From: CAWUFC02 sp963921335
GTDB lineage: Bacteria; Pseudomonadota; Gammaproteobacteria; Pseudomonadales; Halieaceae
Length of the DNA stretch: 64,000 nt
Direction of reading: 5' to 3'
Assembly (NCBI GenBank): GCA_963921335.3
Contig: CAWUFC020000001.1
Span: 868,001-932,000, forward strand
How positions within the stretch are numbered: the first letter of the stretch is position 1; every line of letters starts with the position of its first letter. Below, one piece after another: positions 44,760 to 53,812 of the stretch. The notes under the pieces were generated by a model. That model saw nothing but the letters and a program-made list of their open reading frames with translations. It was not told where the DNA came from and did no database searches. Made by a program: the position numbers and the translations under genes.

Positions 44760-45596
44760 ATGGCTAAACCCTACCCCAACGTGTTGCCCGGTGTTCCTTG
44801 TTGGGCTTCTCCGTTTTTTGATGACATTGTCGCTGAGCGTAAGTGGGGTGCCGATTTGCTGGCCATTGCCCGGGGCATGCGTGAAAACGGCGCCGTGGTG
44901 GTGGACTTTCCCGGGCCCGATTTTGAGGGCGCCTCCAGTGAGGTAATGGCAAACCTTGGTGAACTTTTGGGCGATGCCCACTGTATTCGAGATGCCTGGT
45001 CTTTTCAGCCGGCGGTGCATCGCGTGGCTTGTAACGCCACCATCATGCAGGTGCTGTCGCAGATAGGGGGGCGGCGTTGTTTTCCGACTCAAACCCGTAC
45101 CCAGCAGTTCGCCCGCGAGCGTGCGATGACTTGTGATGCATTGCACTTTGCGACCCGGCCGGCTGGTTTTATGGTGAGCGTTTGGGTAGCGCTTGAAGAT
45201 ATCAGTGAGGAGAATGGCCCGCTTGTTTACTACCCGGGCACACATCGTTGGCCTGAGTATTCACTTGAACAGTTGGGTCATTTGCCCGCGACGCTGCAAG
45301 TACCCCCGGGTGAGTACTTGTATCAACCCTTATGGCAGCGTTTGCTGGAAGAGCAGGGCATTCAACCCAGTGTGTTTCTACCTCGTAAGGGGCAGGCCCT
45401 GATTATGGCGGGTAATGTGCTGCATGCGGTTGCCCCTCCAAAAGACGGCAACAGCTGCTGGGCCCAACATACCCATTATTACTACGAACACTGCGGTTAC
45501 TACGACCCACTCGGCAGTGCGGGTGCTGCGCTGATGCAGCGCCAGGCTGTCAATATTGGCCGCTTTAATCCCAGTGCCGCTAAGGGTAAGCGATGA
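44760..45596 (+). CDS. Phytanoyl-CoA dioxygenase (PhyH)-like protein
   Basis: The 278-residue protein (ATG 44760, MAKPYPNVLPGVPCWASPFF) belongs to the Fe(II)/2-oxoglutarate PhyH-type group by VSVWVALEDISEENGPLVYYPGTHRWP and by LIMAGNVLHAVAP with a distal His. Related proteins usually have HSDxIHF before this block. Here the sequence is TCDALHF (residues 124-130), so the first iron-binding His appears to be Thr, while Asp126 and His129 remain. Activity is therefore uncertain. The start follows the fusion-protein gene by 13 bases and the stop overlaps the next sulfotransferase, so it may hydroxylate a sugar or lipid of the same product. Confidence 0.78.
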   Translation: MAKPYPNVLPGVPCWASPFFDDIVAERKWGADLLAIARGMRENGAVVVDFPGPDFEGASSEVMANLGELLGDAHCIRDAWSFQPAVHRVACNATIMQVLSQIGGRRCFPTQTRTQQFARERAMTCDALHFATRPAGFMVSVWVALEDISEENGPLVYYPGTHRWPEYSLEQLGHLPATLQVPPGEYLYQPLWQRLLEEQGIQPSVFLPRKGQALIMAGNVLHAVAPPKDGNSCWAQHTHYYYEHCGYYDPLGSAGAALMQRQAVNIGRFNPSAAKGKR

Positions 45597-46696
45597 AGCG
45601 CTGTATTTTGCATGTGGGCATGAATAAGACGGGCTCGACTTCGATTCAGGCCACACTACAAAGACTGCGAGAGCAGGGTCGATTTTTCAGCCCTGGCTCC
45701 CAGCCTTCTGGTAACCACGGTGTTTTGCTCTACAGCATGTACGCCCCCGACGCAGAGGACTACCCTGCTCGCAAAGCGCTGGGCCCAGATGCCTATGATC
45801 TGGATGAGTTTAATGCTCGCGCCCGCGAAGAAATCGAGGCGCTGGTTGAGCAGGCCGACAAGGCCCCGGTGGTGCTGTCGGGTGAAGATGTCTGCCGACT
45901 GACTCCTGAGGCGTTTGCAACCCTGTGGGAAGATCTTAATGCCTGGCTTGATCAAGTGGACGTATATGCCTATGTGCGCTCACCGCGAGCGCTGATCACC
46001 TCTGCCTATCAACAGCGCTACAAAAATCGCCTGGTGCCCGTGGGTGAAGAGTATGTGTTGCAGACCAAGCTCAGGTACAACATCAGCTTCGCCAAGATGG
46101 ATGCAATCTGTGGTGAGGGCGTGCTGCAGTTGCGACCCTATCACCCCGCGGGCTTTCTGAACAGGTGCGTGGTGCAGGACTTTTTTGACTGGGTGGGTAT
46201 TCCACTGCAGGCCCATGAGGTGATTAATGAAAACCAGGGCCTGAGTTTGCCAGCCATCCAGATGTTGCATGCACACCGTCGATACGGGCGCGCCATCGCC
46301 AAGGGCCGTGCCGGAGAGCGGGTATTCAGGGTATTGGTCAGGCAGTTGCAGAAGCTACCCGGGCCAAAGTTTGCGTTACCAGATGCCCTGGTTGAGCGGG
46401 CGCTTGCCGGGCAGGCTGATGATATTGTGTGGATGGAGCAACGCCTGGGTGAGCCGTTGCAGGACGTAACCTCGGGCAGTGCCCAGGTCACGTCGTTGGA
46501 CGATTTGGAGCAAGTGTCCCTAGACAGCGTTGAGTTGATGCTAGATTTGTGGCGACGCGCCTATGGCCGCCATTTTCCGACCATGCTGGTTGGGCCCTTG
46601 TGGGAGGATCCGGGATGCGTTGCGTCCTGTATCGATACCGTGGGTTTGGCCTTGTCGGAGTTGAAACCCGCTATGCATCCGGTTAAGCGATGGTAG
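45593..46696 (+). CDS. Sulfotransferase-like protein
   Basis: The 367-residue protein starts with CILHVGMNKTGSTSIQATL, the 5'-phosphosulfate loop of the KTGSTSIQ type. It continues with VDVYAYVRSPRALITSAYQQ, matching the 3'-phosphate Arg and Ser site. The N-terminus is almost at the loop, as is usual for bacterial members. It overlaps the PhyH-like gene by four bases and the next sulfotransferase by seven, forming a secretion-dioxygenase-sulfation operon (41466-47721). Sulfate transfer to a sugar is likely; the acceptor is unknown. Confidence 0.82.
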   Translation: MKRCILHVGMNKTGSTSIQATLQRLREQGRFFSPGSQPSGNHGVLLYSMYAPDAEDYPARKALGPDAYDLDEFNARAREEIEALVEQADKAPVVLSGEDVCRLTPEAFATLWEDLNAWLDQVDVYAYVRSPRALITSAYQQRYKNRLVPVGEEYVLQTKLRYNISFAKMDAICGEGVLQLRPYHPAGFLNRCVVQDFFDWVGIPLQAHEVINENQGLSLPAIQMLHAHRRYGRAIAKGRAGERVFRVLVRQLQKLPGPKFALPDALVERALAGQADDIVWMEQRLGEPLQDVTSGSAQVTSLDDLEQVSLDSVELMLDLWRRAYGRHFPTMLVGPLWEDPGCVASCIDTVGLALSELKPAMHPVKRW

Positions 46697-47721
46697 TGCA
46701 GGTCTATCAGGGATCGGTGACCCGAAACGGCGGTAATGGCCGAGTGTTTGACCCTGCAGACGAGGCCCGCAAGTTTTCGGTGGACTTGTTTCTCAATGGT
46801 TCAGTAGAACCATTTATCACGGCCCCGGCCCACCACTATGACGGCGAGGGCTATTCGCTGTTTCAGGTGCAGTGGCCACATACCATAGCGCCCAACGACC
46901 AAATTACCGGCCAGGTTCGCGAAACCGGTCAGCCACTGGCCGCTGCGCCGCGTTCTCCCGGTTACCTTCAATGGGAGGCCGGTTTATATTCCAGGCGGCA
47001 TGATTATGTAGTGCACTTTCAGCCAAAAGCAGCGTGTACACTGGTCAGGCGCTTGTTTGGCTACCTGCATCAAAGCGAAGCAGAGAAAGAGCTGGATTTG
47101 CGTGCGCCACAAGAGGTAGTGCACGCGTTTTTGGCCACACCGCAGGATATTCGTGCAGACACATTGTCGGTAATTGCTGTACGACATCCGTTTCAACGCG
47201 TTGTATCGATGTTTATTGATAAAGTGGCTAGCTATTCGTTTCTGCGCAGGCTGTGTCGCGGTTATGCCGTATTCGCCTATCATTTTGGCGAGGACGTCCA
47301 GAGCTATGAGCAGTTGAGCTTTCTGCAGTTTTTGGAGTATTTGCAAAGTTATGCCCAGGTGGCAGATTCCCATTTTCAGCCACAGGTCTGCCTCGCTGGC
47401 GACCATCAGGTGTGGCGTGTAGAGAGTTTGGAGCAGGACATAAAAACATTTTACAGTCAGTACCGGCCGGATTTATTGCCAGCCGCGGAGCAATATCTTG
47501 AAGAAGGACCGCGTCGGCATAACCCATCCAGTAACACGCTTCTGGGTGAAGGCCATCTGTTGGAAGATGCCCCTGCCGCGCCCATCAGCCTGATCGGCAG
47601 CCTCATTAAAGAGGGTCGTGGGATTCTTCCGGATAGCTTTCTGACTGATCAGACCAGGGCAATGATCGCTGAAATTTACGCGAAAGACATTGTCTGCTAT
47701 TACCCCGATACACAGATATAA
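46690..47721 (+). CDS. Carbohydrate sulfotransferase (family 2-like) with N-terminal GW-like module
   Basis: The 343-residue protein has an N-terminal beta-rich region (GSVTRNGGNGRVFDPADEAR, FSVDLFLNGSVEPF) that resembles the GW modules of this locus. Residues about 105-330 are a sulfotransferase of the family 2 kind: YVVHFQPKAACTLVRRLFGYL for the 5'-phosphosulfate loop, and LSVIAVRHPFQRVVSMFIDKV for the 3'-phosphate site, much like chondroitin and dermatan sulfotransferases. It is the last gene of the operon starting at 41466. GT4 follows after 31 bases. Confidence 0.83.
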   Translation: MVVQVYQGSVTRNGGNGRVFDPADEARKFSVDLFLNGSVEPFITAPAHHYDGEGYSLFQVQWPHTIAPNDQITGQVRETGQPLAAAPRSPGYLQWEAGLYSRRHDYVVHFQPKAACTLVRRLFGYLHQSEAEKELDLRAPQEVVHAFLATPQDIRADTLSVIAVRHPFQRVVSMFIDKVASYSFLRRLCRGYAVFAYHFGEDVQSYEQLSFLQFLEYLQSYAQVADSHFQPQVCLAGDHQVWRVESLEQDIKTFYSQYRPDLLPAAEQYLEEGPRRHNPSSNTLLGEGHLLEDAPAAPISLIGSLIKEGRGILPDSFLTDQTRAMIAEIYAKDIVCYYPDTQI

Positions 47722-47752
47722 GTGACCGCTTACTAAGAGATACAATGCGGTT

Positions 47753-48946
47753 ATGAATGTTCTGTTTATCCACCAAAATTTCCCTGCACAGTTCAAGCAC
47801 CTGGCGCCTGCACTGGCCAAAGCCGGGCATCAGGTGGTCGCCATCACACTTAAAAAGGGTGTTGATCTACCAGGTGTGAAAGTGCTGCGTTATCGTTTTG
47901 CGGCCAAGCCTGGGCATTCTGTCCATCGCCTGGTAAGGGAGACCGAGGTGAAAGCGATCAGGGGTGAAGGGGTGGCTTTACTCTGTGATGAACTGCGCCA
48001 GAAAGGTTTTACGCCAGATGTCATATATGTTCATCCAGGCTGGGGCGAAGCGCTGTTTTTGCGGGACGTATACCCCAACACCAAAATCATAGTCTACTGC
48101 GAGTACTATTACCGTCAGCACGGGCAGGACGTTAATTTTGATCCCGAATTTCACAGTACTGATCTGGCCGAGGCAGGTCGGCTGCGGATGAAAAACACCT
48201 GCAACCTGCACGCGCTCGAGGTTGGTGATGCATTTGTTGCGCCCACGCGCTGGCAGCGGCGGACCTACCCACGCATCGCGCAAAAGCACATGCAGGTTAT
48301 TCACGACGGTATTGATCTTGACGGCCTGGCGAGAGTCGATGATGTCGAACTGCCTTTTGAGGTGAATGGCCCACTGGTGACTTACGTGTCGCGCTACCTC
48401 GAACCCATGCGCGGGTTTCACATGTTTATGCGGGCGCTGCCTCAGTTGTTGCGTGAAGTGCCCCATGCCAGGGTCGTTATCATAGGGTCTGAGTCCGGCG
48501 GTTACGGGCCAGGCCCTGCAGAAGGCGGCAGTTGGAAGCAACAGTTATTGAATGAGTTGCAGGGTCATTTGGACCCGGCGAGGGTGTCGTTTCTTGGGCA
48601 GGTGCCATACCCAGTCTATAAAGCGATTTTGCGGGCCAGTGATTTACACGTTTATCTCACCTACCCGTTTGTGCTGTCCTGGTCGATGCTGGAAGCCGCT
48701 TATCTGTGCAAGCAAGTGCTGGTTTCAGATACCGCACCACTGGATGAACTAAAGCTGGCCAATATCAGCCGATGTGACTTTTTTGATGCCGAGCGGATCA
48801 GCCGGAGCATTGCCGAGCTGCTGCGTAATCCCCTGGGTGGGCAGGAATTGGCGCAGCAGCAGCTGGATTACTATTCCTTGCCTGAGGCCTTGTCTCGTCA
48901 TGGACAGTTGCTCGAAAGCCTGCTGGGTGAGAACGTTGGGCTGTGA
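47753..48946 (+). CDS. Family 4 glycosyltransferase
   Basis: The 397-residue GT-B enzyme starts MNVLFIHQNFPAQFKHLAPAL, typical of a GT4 subgroup found in surface glycan loci. VIYVHPGWGEALFLRDV, YCEYYYRQHGQDVNFDPEF, VIHDGIDLDGL, VTYVSRYLEPMRGFHMFMRAL and LYLTYPFVLSWSMLEAAYLC-type blocks (here HVYLTYPFVLSWSMLEAAY) follow. The usual final EGFGL acidic site is replaced by SWSMLEA, which is normal in this subgroup. It is probably cytosolic or peripheral. Donor is unknown. Confidence 0.9.
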   Translation: MNVLFIHQNFPAQFKHLAPALAKAGHQVVAITLKKGVDLPGVKVLRYRFAAKPGHSVHRLVRETEVKAIRGEGVALLCDELRQKGFTPDVIYVHPGWGEALFLRDVYPNTKIIVYCEYYYRQHGQDVNFDPEFHSTDLAEAGRLRMKNTCNLHALEVGDAFVAPTRWQRRTYPRIAQKHMQVIHDGIDLDGLARVDDVELPFEVNGPLVTYVSRYLEPMRGFHMFMRALPQLLREVPHARVVIIGSESGGYGPGPAEGGSWKQQLLNELQGHLDPARVSFLGQVPYPVYKAILRASDLHVYLTYPFVLSWSMLEAAYLCKQVLVSDTAPLDELKLANISRCDFFDAERISRSIAELLRNPLGGQELAQQQLDYYSLPEALSRHGQLLESLLGENVGL

Positions 48947-48995
48947 ACAAGGCTCAACAGATGAGTGATCCCCGCTAGTGCGGTAGCATTGACCT

Positions 48996-51900
48996 ATGGA
49001 TTTCAGTCGCACAGCCTGCCTTACCATCGCCTCCAAAAACTATCTGGCTTTGGCGCGCACGGTGTTGAGCTCTTTTGCTGAGCATCATCCTGGAGCACAA
49101 CTCTATCTGCTGCTGGTCGACAGGATAGAGGGATATTTTGATCCCGCTGATGAGCCTTTTGAGCTGCTCACCCTTGATGATTTGACCATTCCCGGCGCGA
49201 ATCTTTTTCCTTATCAGTACAGCATTCTCGAGCTCAATACAGCGGTAAAGCCCTACGCCCTGAGGCAATTGTTGCAGCGCGATAACATTGATCGCATTCT
49301 TTACCTCGATCCGGATATTTGGGTACACGGCTGTTTCAATGAGGTGTGGGCTGCGCTGCGACACAGCGATATCGTGCTTACGCCCCACCTTCTCTCACCT
49401 TATAAAGATGCTGCCAGTCCGTCAGAGCTGGAGATTTTGCAGAGTGGTACTTATAACCTTGGCTATATCGCGCTGCGCCAGGGCGAGCCCGCAGACCAGT
49501 TGCTGGCATGGTGGGAAGAGAAAAACAACTTGGAGTGTGTGGTAGATATACCCCGTGGCTTGTTTACCGACCAGAAGTGGATGGATCTGGTGCCTGGCTA
49601 TTTTGAGCATGTGGAGATACTGCGGCACCCCGGCTACAACATGGCCTATTGGAATCTGCATGAGCGTCAGCTTGATCAGCGGGGTGACGGCTACACGGCA
49701 CAAGGAGAAACACTGGTCTTTTATCACTTCAGCGGCTATGACCCCCGCCAACCTGACGTTTTGTCCAAGCACCAGGGCCGCCATCAGTTTGAGCCAAACA
49801 CACCCTTGCGTGAGTTGTTCGATGCGTATGGAGACGCACTGAGCCAGCACGGTTTCTTCGAGACGGTGAGCTGGCCTTATGCTTATGGCAGGCTGGATAA
49901 CGGTATGCCCCACACTCAGGAGGTCAGTCGGGTGGTGCGCCGCTGTCGGGAGCGTGGGCTGGTGTTTCCGGATCCTGCCCGGCAATCGGACGCCTTCTGT
50001 CAGTTTTTGATGACGCCGAACCCGGCCGTTTATCAGGAGAACATGGCGCCATTGGTCGCCTCGCTAATCAGTGCCCGTCATGATGTGCGTGCAGCTTATG
50101 CAGATGCGGATGAAGCGGCGTTTAGTGAGCGGGTCACACAGTGGTTTGTCGAAAACGGTGCCGCTGAGGCTGGGTTGCAGGACTATCTGCCGCAGTATGG
50201 CACCTGTTTAAACGCTATTAATCCGGTGGAACTTTATATACGCACCTATGCCCAGGTGCCTGAGCTTCAGGTGCAGATATCGGATGCCTTCAGCAGCAGT
50301 ACCAACCTGAAGGTCTATCTGGCCTGGCTTATCCAGGCGACAGACAGGAACATAGAAGGGTTCACCCAGCAGGGGGTGCTGCGCTTTCAGCGGGCTGCTC
50401 AGGGCGTGCAGCATATTCTTAATATTTATTTTCGTGATCGGGAATTGCAGGAGATCTTCACGCAGCTACATCAGCCGCATGAGCTCGATGCTTTTTGTGA
50501 CTGGCTGCATGATGACGGCAGCTGGCATCACGGCTGTGATGCCGATATGGTGGCGTTTTTCAGATTCTGGGCGAGCACCAACCCCGGACTGCTGAGCAAA
50601 ATGAACTTGCGTTACAACGCCGTGATTCGCGAAGACATCGGCAGCTGGCCCAGCCTTTTTCGTCTGAATGAATTACAGCTTTACTGTCAGAAACATCGGT
50701 ATCCAATGTCAGCGGAAGAATTGAAGCACTGGCTTGAGCATGAGCTTTACCGCTCGCCATTGGATCACCTGGCAGCTCTGTATCTGTCTCATGAAGAATT
50801 TCAGCAGCAGTTTCCCGATGCGCTGGCAGCCCCAACTCAAATGCATGATTTCTATGCGCTACTGCAACAGGCAGATTTTTACCTCTCGCAAAGTGATGCC
50901 TGGCGTGAAGCACTGGCCCGGAGCGTCGAGCAGTTTGAGGGTTTGGATAGGATGGTTAATCTTGCCGGCTACTTCGATAGCTATACCGGTATGGGAGAAT
51001 CCTGTCGCTCCATGATGCGTATTTTGGAAGCGGGCCACTTGAGCATTAATGCTGTGCGTCTCCCCAACGCCAGCAACCATTTTGAGCAACTGTTACCAGA
51101 CGGTGATGCGCTGTTTGGTATACCGAACTGGTTTGCCGGGCAGCACATCGTGGTAGCCAATGCTGATTCCACTGGCCAGGTAGAAGCGTTTTTACCCCTG
51201 CGTGGTTTGCCGGGCAGGAAGGTGGGTTATTGGGTGTGGGAAACTTCTCGTCTGCCGGGGCGTTGGGCCGAGCATGCGGAACTCTACGATGAGTTGTGGA
51301 CGCCCAGCTCATATTCAAGTGAAGCCATTGCTGCGACGGTGTCCCGCCCTGTCACAGTGATACCCCACTGTATCGACGAGCACCTGGGCTCTGGCGAAAT
51401 TAAAGAAGCTGACACGGGCGACAAAACCATCAGGATTGGATTTATCTTCGATGGCAAAAGCCATCAGCCGCGCAAAAACCCAGAGGCGGTCATTGCAGCC
51501 TTTCGGCAACTGCGCCAGCGCATGCCCAACTGTGCGCTTGTGATCAAGAGCAGTGTCTCTCCTTACAACTATCAATTGGAACAGCTTAAGGCAGACACCG
51601 CAGGTGAGCCCATTCAATGGCTTTGTGAAGATTTAAAGCGCGAACAGTTGACCGCCTTTTTGCAATCGCTTGATGTTTATGTGTCATTGCACCGTGCTGA
51701 GGGTTTTGGCCTGACGCTGCTTGAGGCGATGTGTATGGGTAAACCGGTGGTGGCAACTAATCACTCCGGCAATATGGAGTTTATGCACCCAGGCAATGCG
51801 CTGCTGGTGAATAGCTCAGAGTACATCCTGGATCATGATGTAGGGCCATACGCGCGGGGTAGCCGTTGGGCGGATCCGGATGTTAGTCATGCCGCCGACC

Positions 51901-52097
51901 AGCTTTTAACAGCAATCACCAGCATTGACGATGAGAAGTGGCGCCTAGTTGCGGAGCAGACGCGCCGCGACTACGGCGCGGCTAGTGTTTTTGCAAGCCA
52001 CCGTGAGACGATTTTACCGGCTTCGACTAAACCGTCAGATAGTCGCCGGATTCGAATGGTGCATAATGGGGTGTATGAGCTGGATGGTGAAGTATGA
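48996..52097 (+). CDS. Two-enzyme glycosyltransferase fusion (GT-A type plus GT4)
   Basis: The 1033-residue protein begins with a GT-A domain of the GT8-like kind (residues 1 to about 285): ACLTIASKNYLALARTVLSSF, RILYLDPDIWVHGCFNEVW with a DPD metal site, and SGTYNLGYIALRQG. Residues about 300-640 are helical with no recognised motif. Residues about 650-1010 are GT4: LAGYFDSYTGMGESCRSMM, VGYWVWETSRLPGRWAEHA, VIPHCIDEHLG and VSLHRAEGFGLTLLEAMCMG. The end of the gene overlaps the tandem sulfotransferase by four bases. Confidence 0.85.
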   Translation: MDFSRTACLTIASKNYLALARTVLSSFAEHHPGAQLYLLLVDRIEGYFDPADEPFELLTLDDLTIPGANLFPYQYSILELNTAVKPYALRQLLQRDNIDRILYLDPDIWVHGCFNEVWAALRHSDIVLTPHLLSPYKDAASPSELEILQSGTYNLGYIALRQGEPADQLLAWWEEKNNLECVVDIPRGLFTDQKWMDLVPGYFEHVEILRHPGYNMAYWNLHERQLDQRGDGYTAQGETLVFYHFSGYDPRQPDVLSKHQGRHQFEPNTPLRELFDAYGDALSQHGFFETVSWPYAYGRLDNGMPHTQEVSRVVRRCRERGLVFPDPARQSDAFCQFLMTPNPAVYQENMAPLVASLISARHDVRAAYADADEAAFSERVTQWFVENGAAEAGLQDYLPQYGTCLNAINPVELYIRTYAQVPELQVQISDAFSSSTNLKVYLAWLIQATDRNIEGFTQQGVLRFQRAAQGVQHILNIYFRDRELQEIFTQLHQPHELDAFCDWLHDDGSWHHGCDADMVAFFRFWASTNPGLLSKMNLRYNAVIREDIGSWPSLFRLNELQLYCQKHRYPMSAEELKHWLEHELYRSPLDHLAALYLSHEEFQQQFPDALAAPTQMHDFYALLQQADFYLSQSDAWREALARSVEQFEGLDRMVNLAGYFDSYTGMGESCRSMMRILEAGHLSINAVRLPNASNHFEQLLPDGDALFGIPNWFAGQHIVVANADSTGQVEAFLPLRGLPGRKVGYWVWETSRLPGRWAEHAELYDELWTPSSYSSEAIAATVSRPVTVIPHCIDEHLGSGEIKEADTGDKTIRIGFIFDGKSHQPRKNPEAVIAAFRQLRQRMPNCALVIKSSVSPYNYQLEQLKADTAGEPIQWLCEDLKREQLTAFLQSLDVYVSLHRAEGFGLTLLEAMCMGKPVVATNHSGNMEFMHPGNALLVNSSEYILDHDVGPYARGSRWADPDVSHAADQLLTAITSIDDEKWRLVAEQTRRDYGAASVFASHRETILPASTKPSDSRRIRMVHNGVYELDGEV

Positions 52098-53812
52098 CTG
52101 CCGACATTGCCGAACACTTTGATATCACACCCTGGCCGGACGACCTTCCCGGTGCGCTAGACGCGCCGGGTTTCGCGCGTCTGAGTAACCTTGGAGGCCT
52201 GCGTTATGTGGTGTATGCCGATCCAAAGAGTGGAAGCACCGCCTTTGCAAAAAGCCTGCAGTTGGGGGTTGATGGCCAACGCAAGCTGAGCAATGTCATT
52301 CACATGCATTCGGATGAGTCCTGTACGCATCGCCTGCTGCCCGAGTTGGAAGAGCGGGATATTGGCATCTTTGATATCGTGGCGCGTGCTGAGCAATTAG
52401 GCGGCCACCAGGTTAAATTTGCCACCACTTTTCGCAACCCTGTTGCGCGTGCGCCTTCACAGTTTTTCCAGAACATTCTGCGACTAACCGGCAACACGAA
52501 AGAAGAACTGATTAGCGCAGACGTGAAAGCTCTAATAGAGCTTTACCAGGCGCATAAAGAAAATTTTTGCAATATAAAGCCGCGCTGCCAGGTGCTGCGG
52601 GAACGCCTGAACATCAGCAATATCGAACGCCGTACGGAGGGGTTTTGCCATCTTGGTGGCGACCGCGAGGTTTTCTATGTCGCACCTGAGGCCTTTCAGG
52701 CCGGCTTGAATGGCTGTCTGGACGTCGATGCGGCTTTGCTCGTCAACGCCAATATGTCGGCTAATCGATGGTATGGGCAGATCTATGCGGCATTCTTGCA
52801 GCAATTACCTTGGGATGAGGAATTTGCCCGCTGGGCCATTGACTTTCGCCGGCCTGATTATGAAATGCTCTACAGCAATCCTTCGCAGGTTATGCAGCGC
52901 GATTTGGACCAGGAGCGGGAGCGAGCGCAAGGTGCAGCGCCCGGGTCCGCACGTCACGGCATTCAGCGCGCGCCTTCTCATATTCTGAATCGTATTACCC
53001 GGCACAGTGCGGTCTTTCACATTGGCGCCCCAAAATCGGGAACCTCATCCATCCAGCGGGCGCTATTGAGCCAGAGGGATAGACTGGACCAAGCCGGGTT
53101 TATCCTTCCTGATTTTGTTAGCCCCCAGGGCAATTGTCCGGCTCTGGCCAACGCAGCACGTGAGGAAGATGCTGTAACTATGCAGGACATGCTCGGTCGC
53201 GCCAAAGAGCAGTGTGAAAGTGGGGGGCGCAGAAAAACCCTGCTCTTGTCTGAAGAGGGTCTCGCCAGCAGCATGTTGCGGCGAGACTATGCCTATGACT
53301 CCTTACTCCACTTTTTTGAGAATTTCGACGCCACTATCGTCATCTATGTGAATAGCCTGGCCCGGCAGGTGTACACATCATACTGTCAGAATACTTCTAC
53401 CGGCCGCTCGTCTATGAGCTTTGCGGACTATGCTGTGGCCAATGCAGCTTTTCTCGATTTCTCTGTACTTGCCCGACAACTGCGCGACGATCCGCGTTTT
53501 ACCGGTCAGTTGGTTGTGCGCAATTACGAAGAATTTGCCGCCAGAGGTGACTGTGTGGTTGAAGATTTCTTTGGCATTCTTGGTTTACATGCCGAAGGCG
53601 TATCTCGCAGAGACAATCAAACCATGCCGCGCGGTGTTATCGAGTTCGTGCGCTATTTGCGCAGTACTGTCGGTAGTGAGATGAGCTACAAGGAGTTTTC
53701 TGAGGTCTATGCAAAGCCGCTTAAGCGGCTGATGAAGCGGTACTCGATGGGCCGTGGTCTCACTGAGCATGAACAACAGGTATTATTGGAGGTGCTGAAA
53801 TCTGATGAATGA
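52094..53812 (+). CDS. Tandem sulfotransferase: two P-loop sulfotransferase modules in one protein
   Basis: The 572-residue protein has two similar halves. The first (residues about 35-270) has YVVYADPKSGSTAFAKSLQ and FATTFRNPVARAPSQFFQN. The second (about 308-540) has AVFHIGAPKSGTSSIQRALL and IVIYVNSLARQVYTSYCQN. Each pair fits a 5'-phosphosulfate loop and a 3'-phosphate site. The second half is of the KSGTSSIQ kind; its 3' site has Ser-Leu-Ala-Arg instead of the usual Arg-Asp/Ser-Pro. The two halves may sulfate two positions. It overlaps genes on both sides, so it is part of the 48996-55592 operon. Confidence 0.8.
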   Translation: MTADIAEHFDITPWPDDLPGALDAPGFARLSNLGGLRYVVYADPKSGSTAFAKSLQLGVDGQRKLSNVIHMHSDESCTHRLLPELEERDIGIFDIVARAEQLGGHQVKFATTFRNPVARAPSQFFQNILRLTGNTKEELISADVKALIELYQAHKENFCNIKPRCQVLRERLNISNIERRTEGFCHLGGDREVFYVAPEAFQAGLNGCLDVDAALLVNANMSANRWYGQIYAAFLQQLPWDEEFARWAIDFRRPDYEMLYSNPSQVMQRDLDQERERAQGAAPGSARHGIQRAPSHILNRITRHSAVFHIGAPKSGTSSIQRALLSQRDRLDQAGFILPDFVSPQGNCPALANAAREEDAVTMQDMLGRAKEQCESGGRRKTLLLSEEGLASSMLRRDYAYDSLLHFFENFDATIVIYVNSLARQVYTSYCQNTSTGRSSMSFADYAVANAAFLDFSVLARQLRDDPRFTGQLVVRNYEEFAARGDCVVEDFFGILGLHAEGVSRRDNQTMPRGVIEFVRYLRSTVGSEMSYKEFSEVYAKPLKRLMKRYSMGRGLTEHEQQVLLEVLKSDE

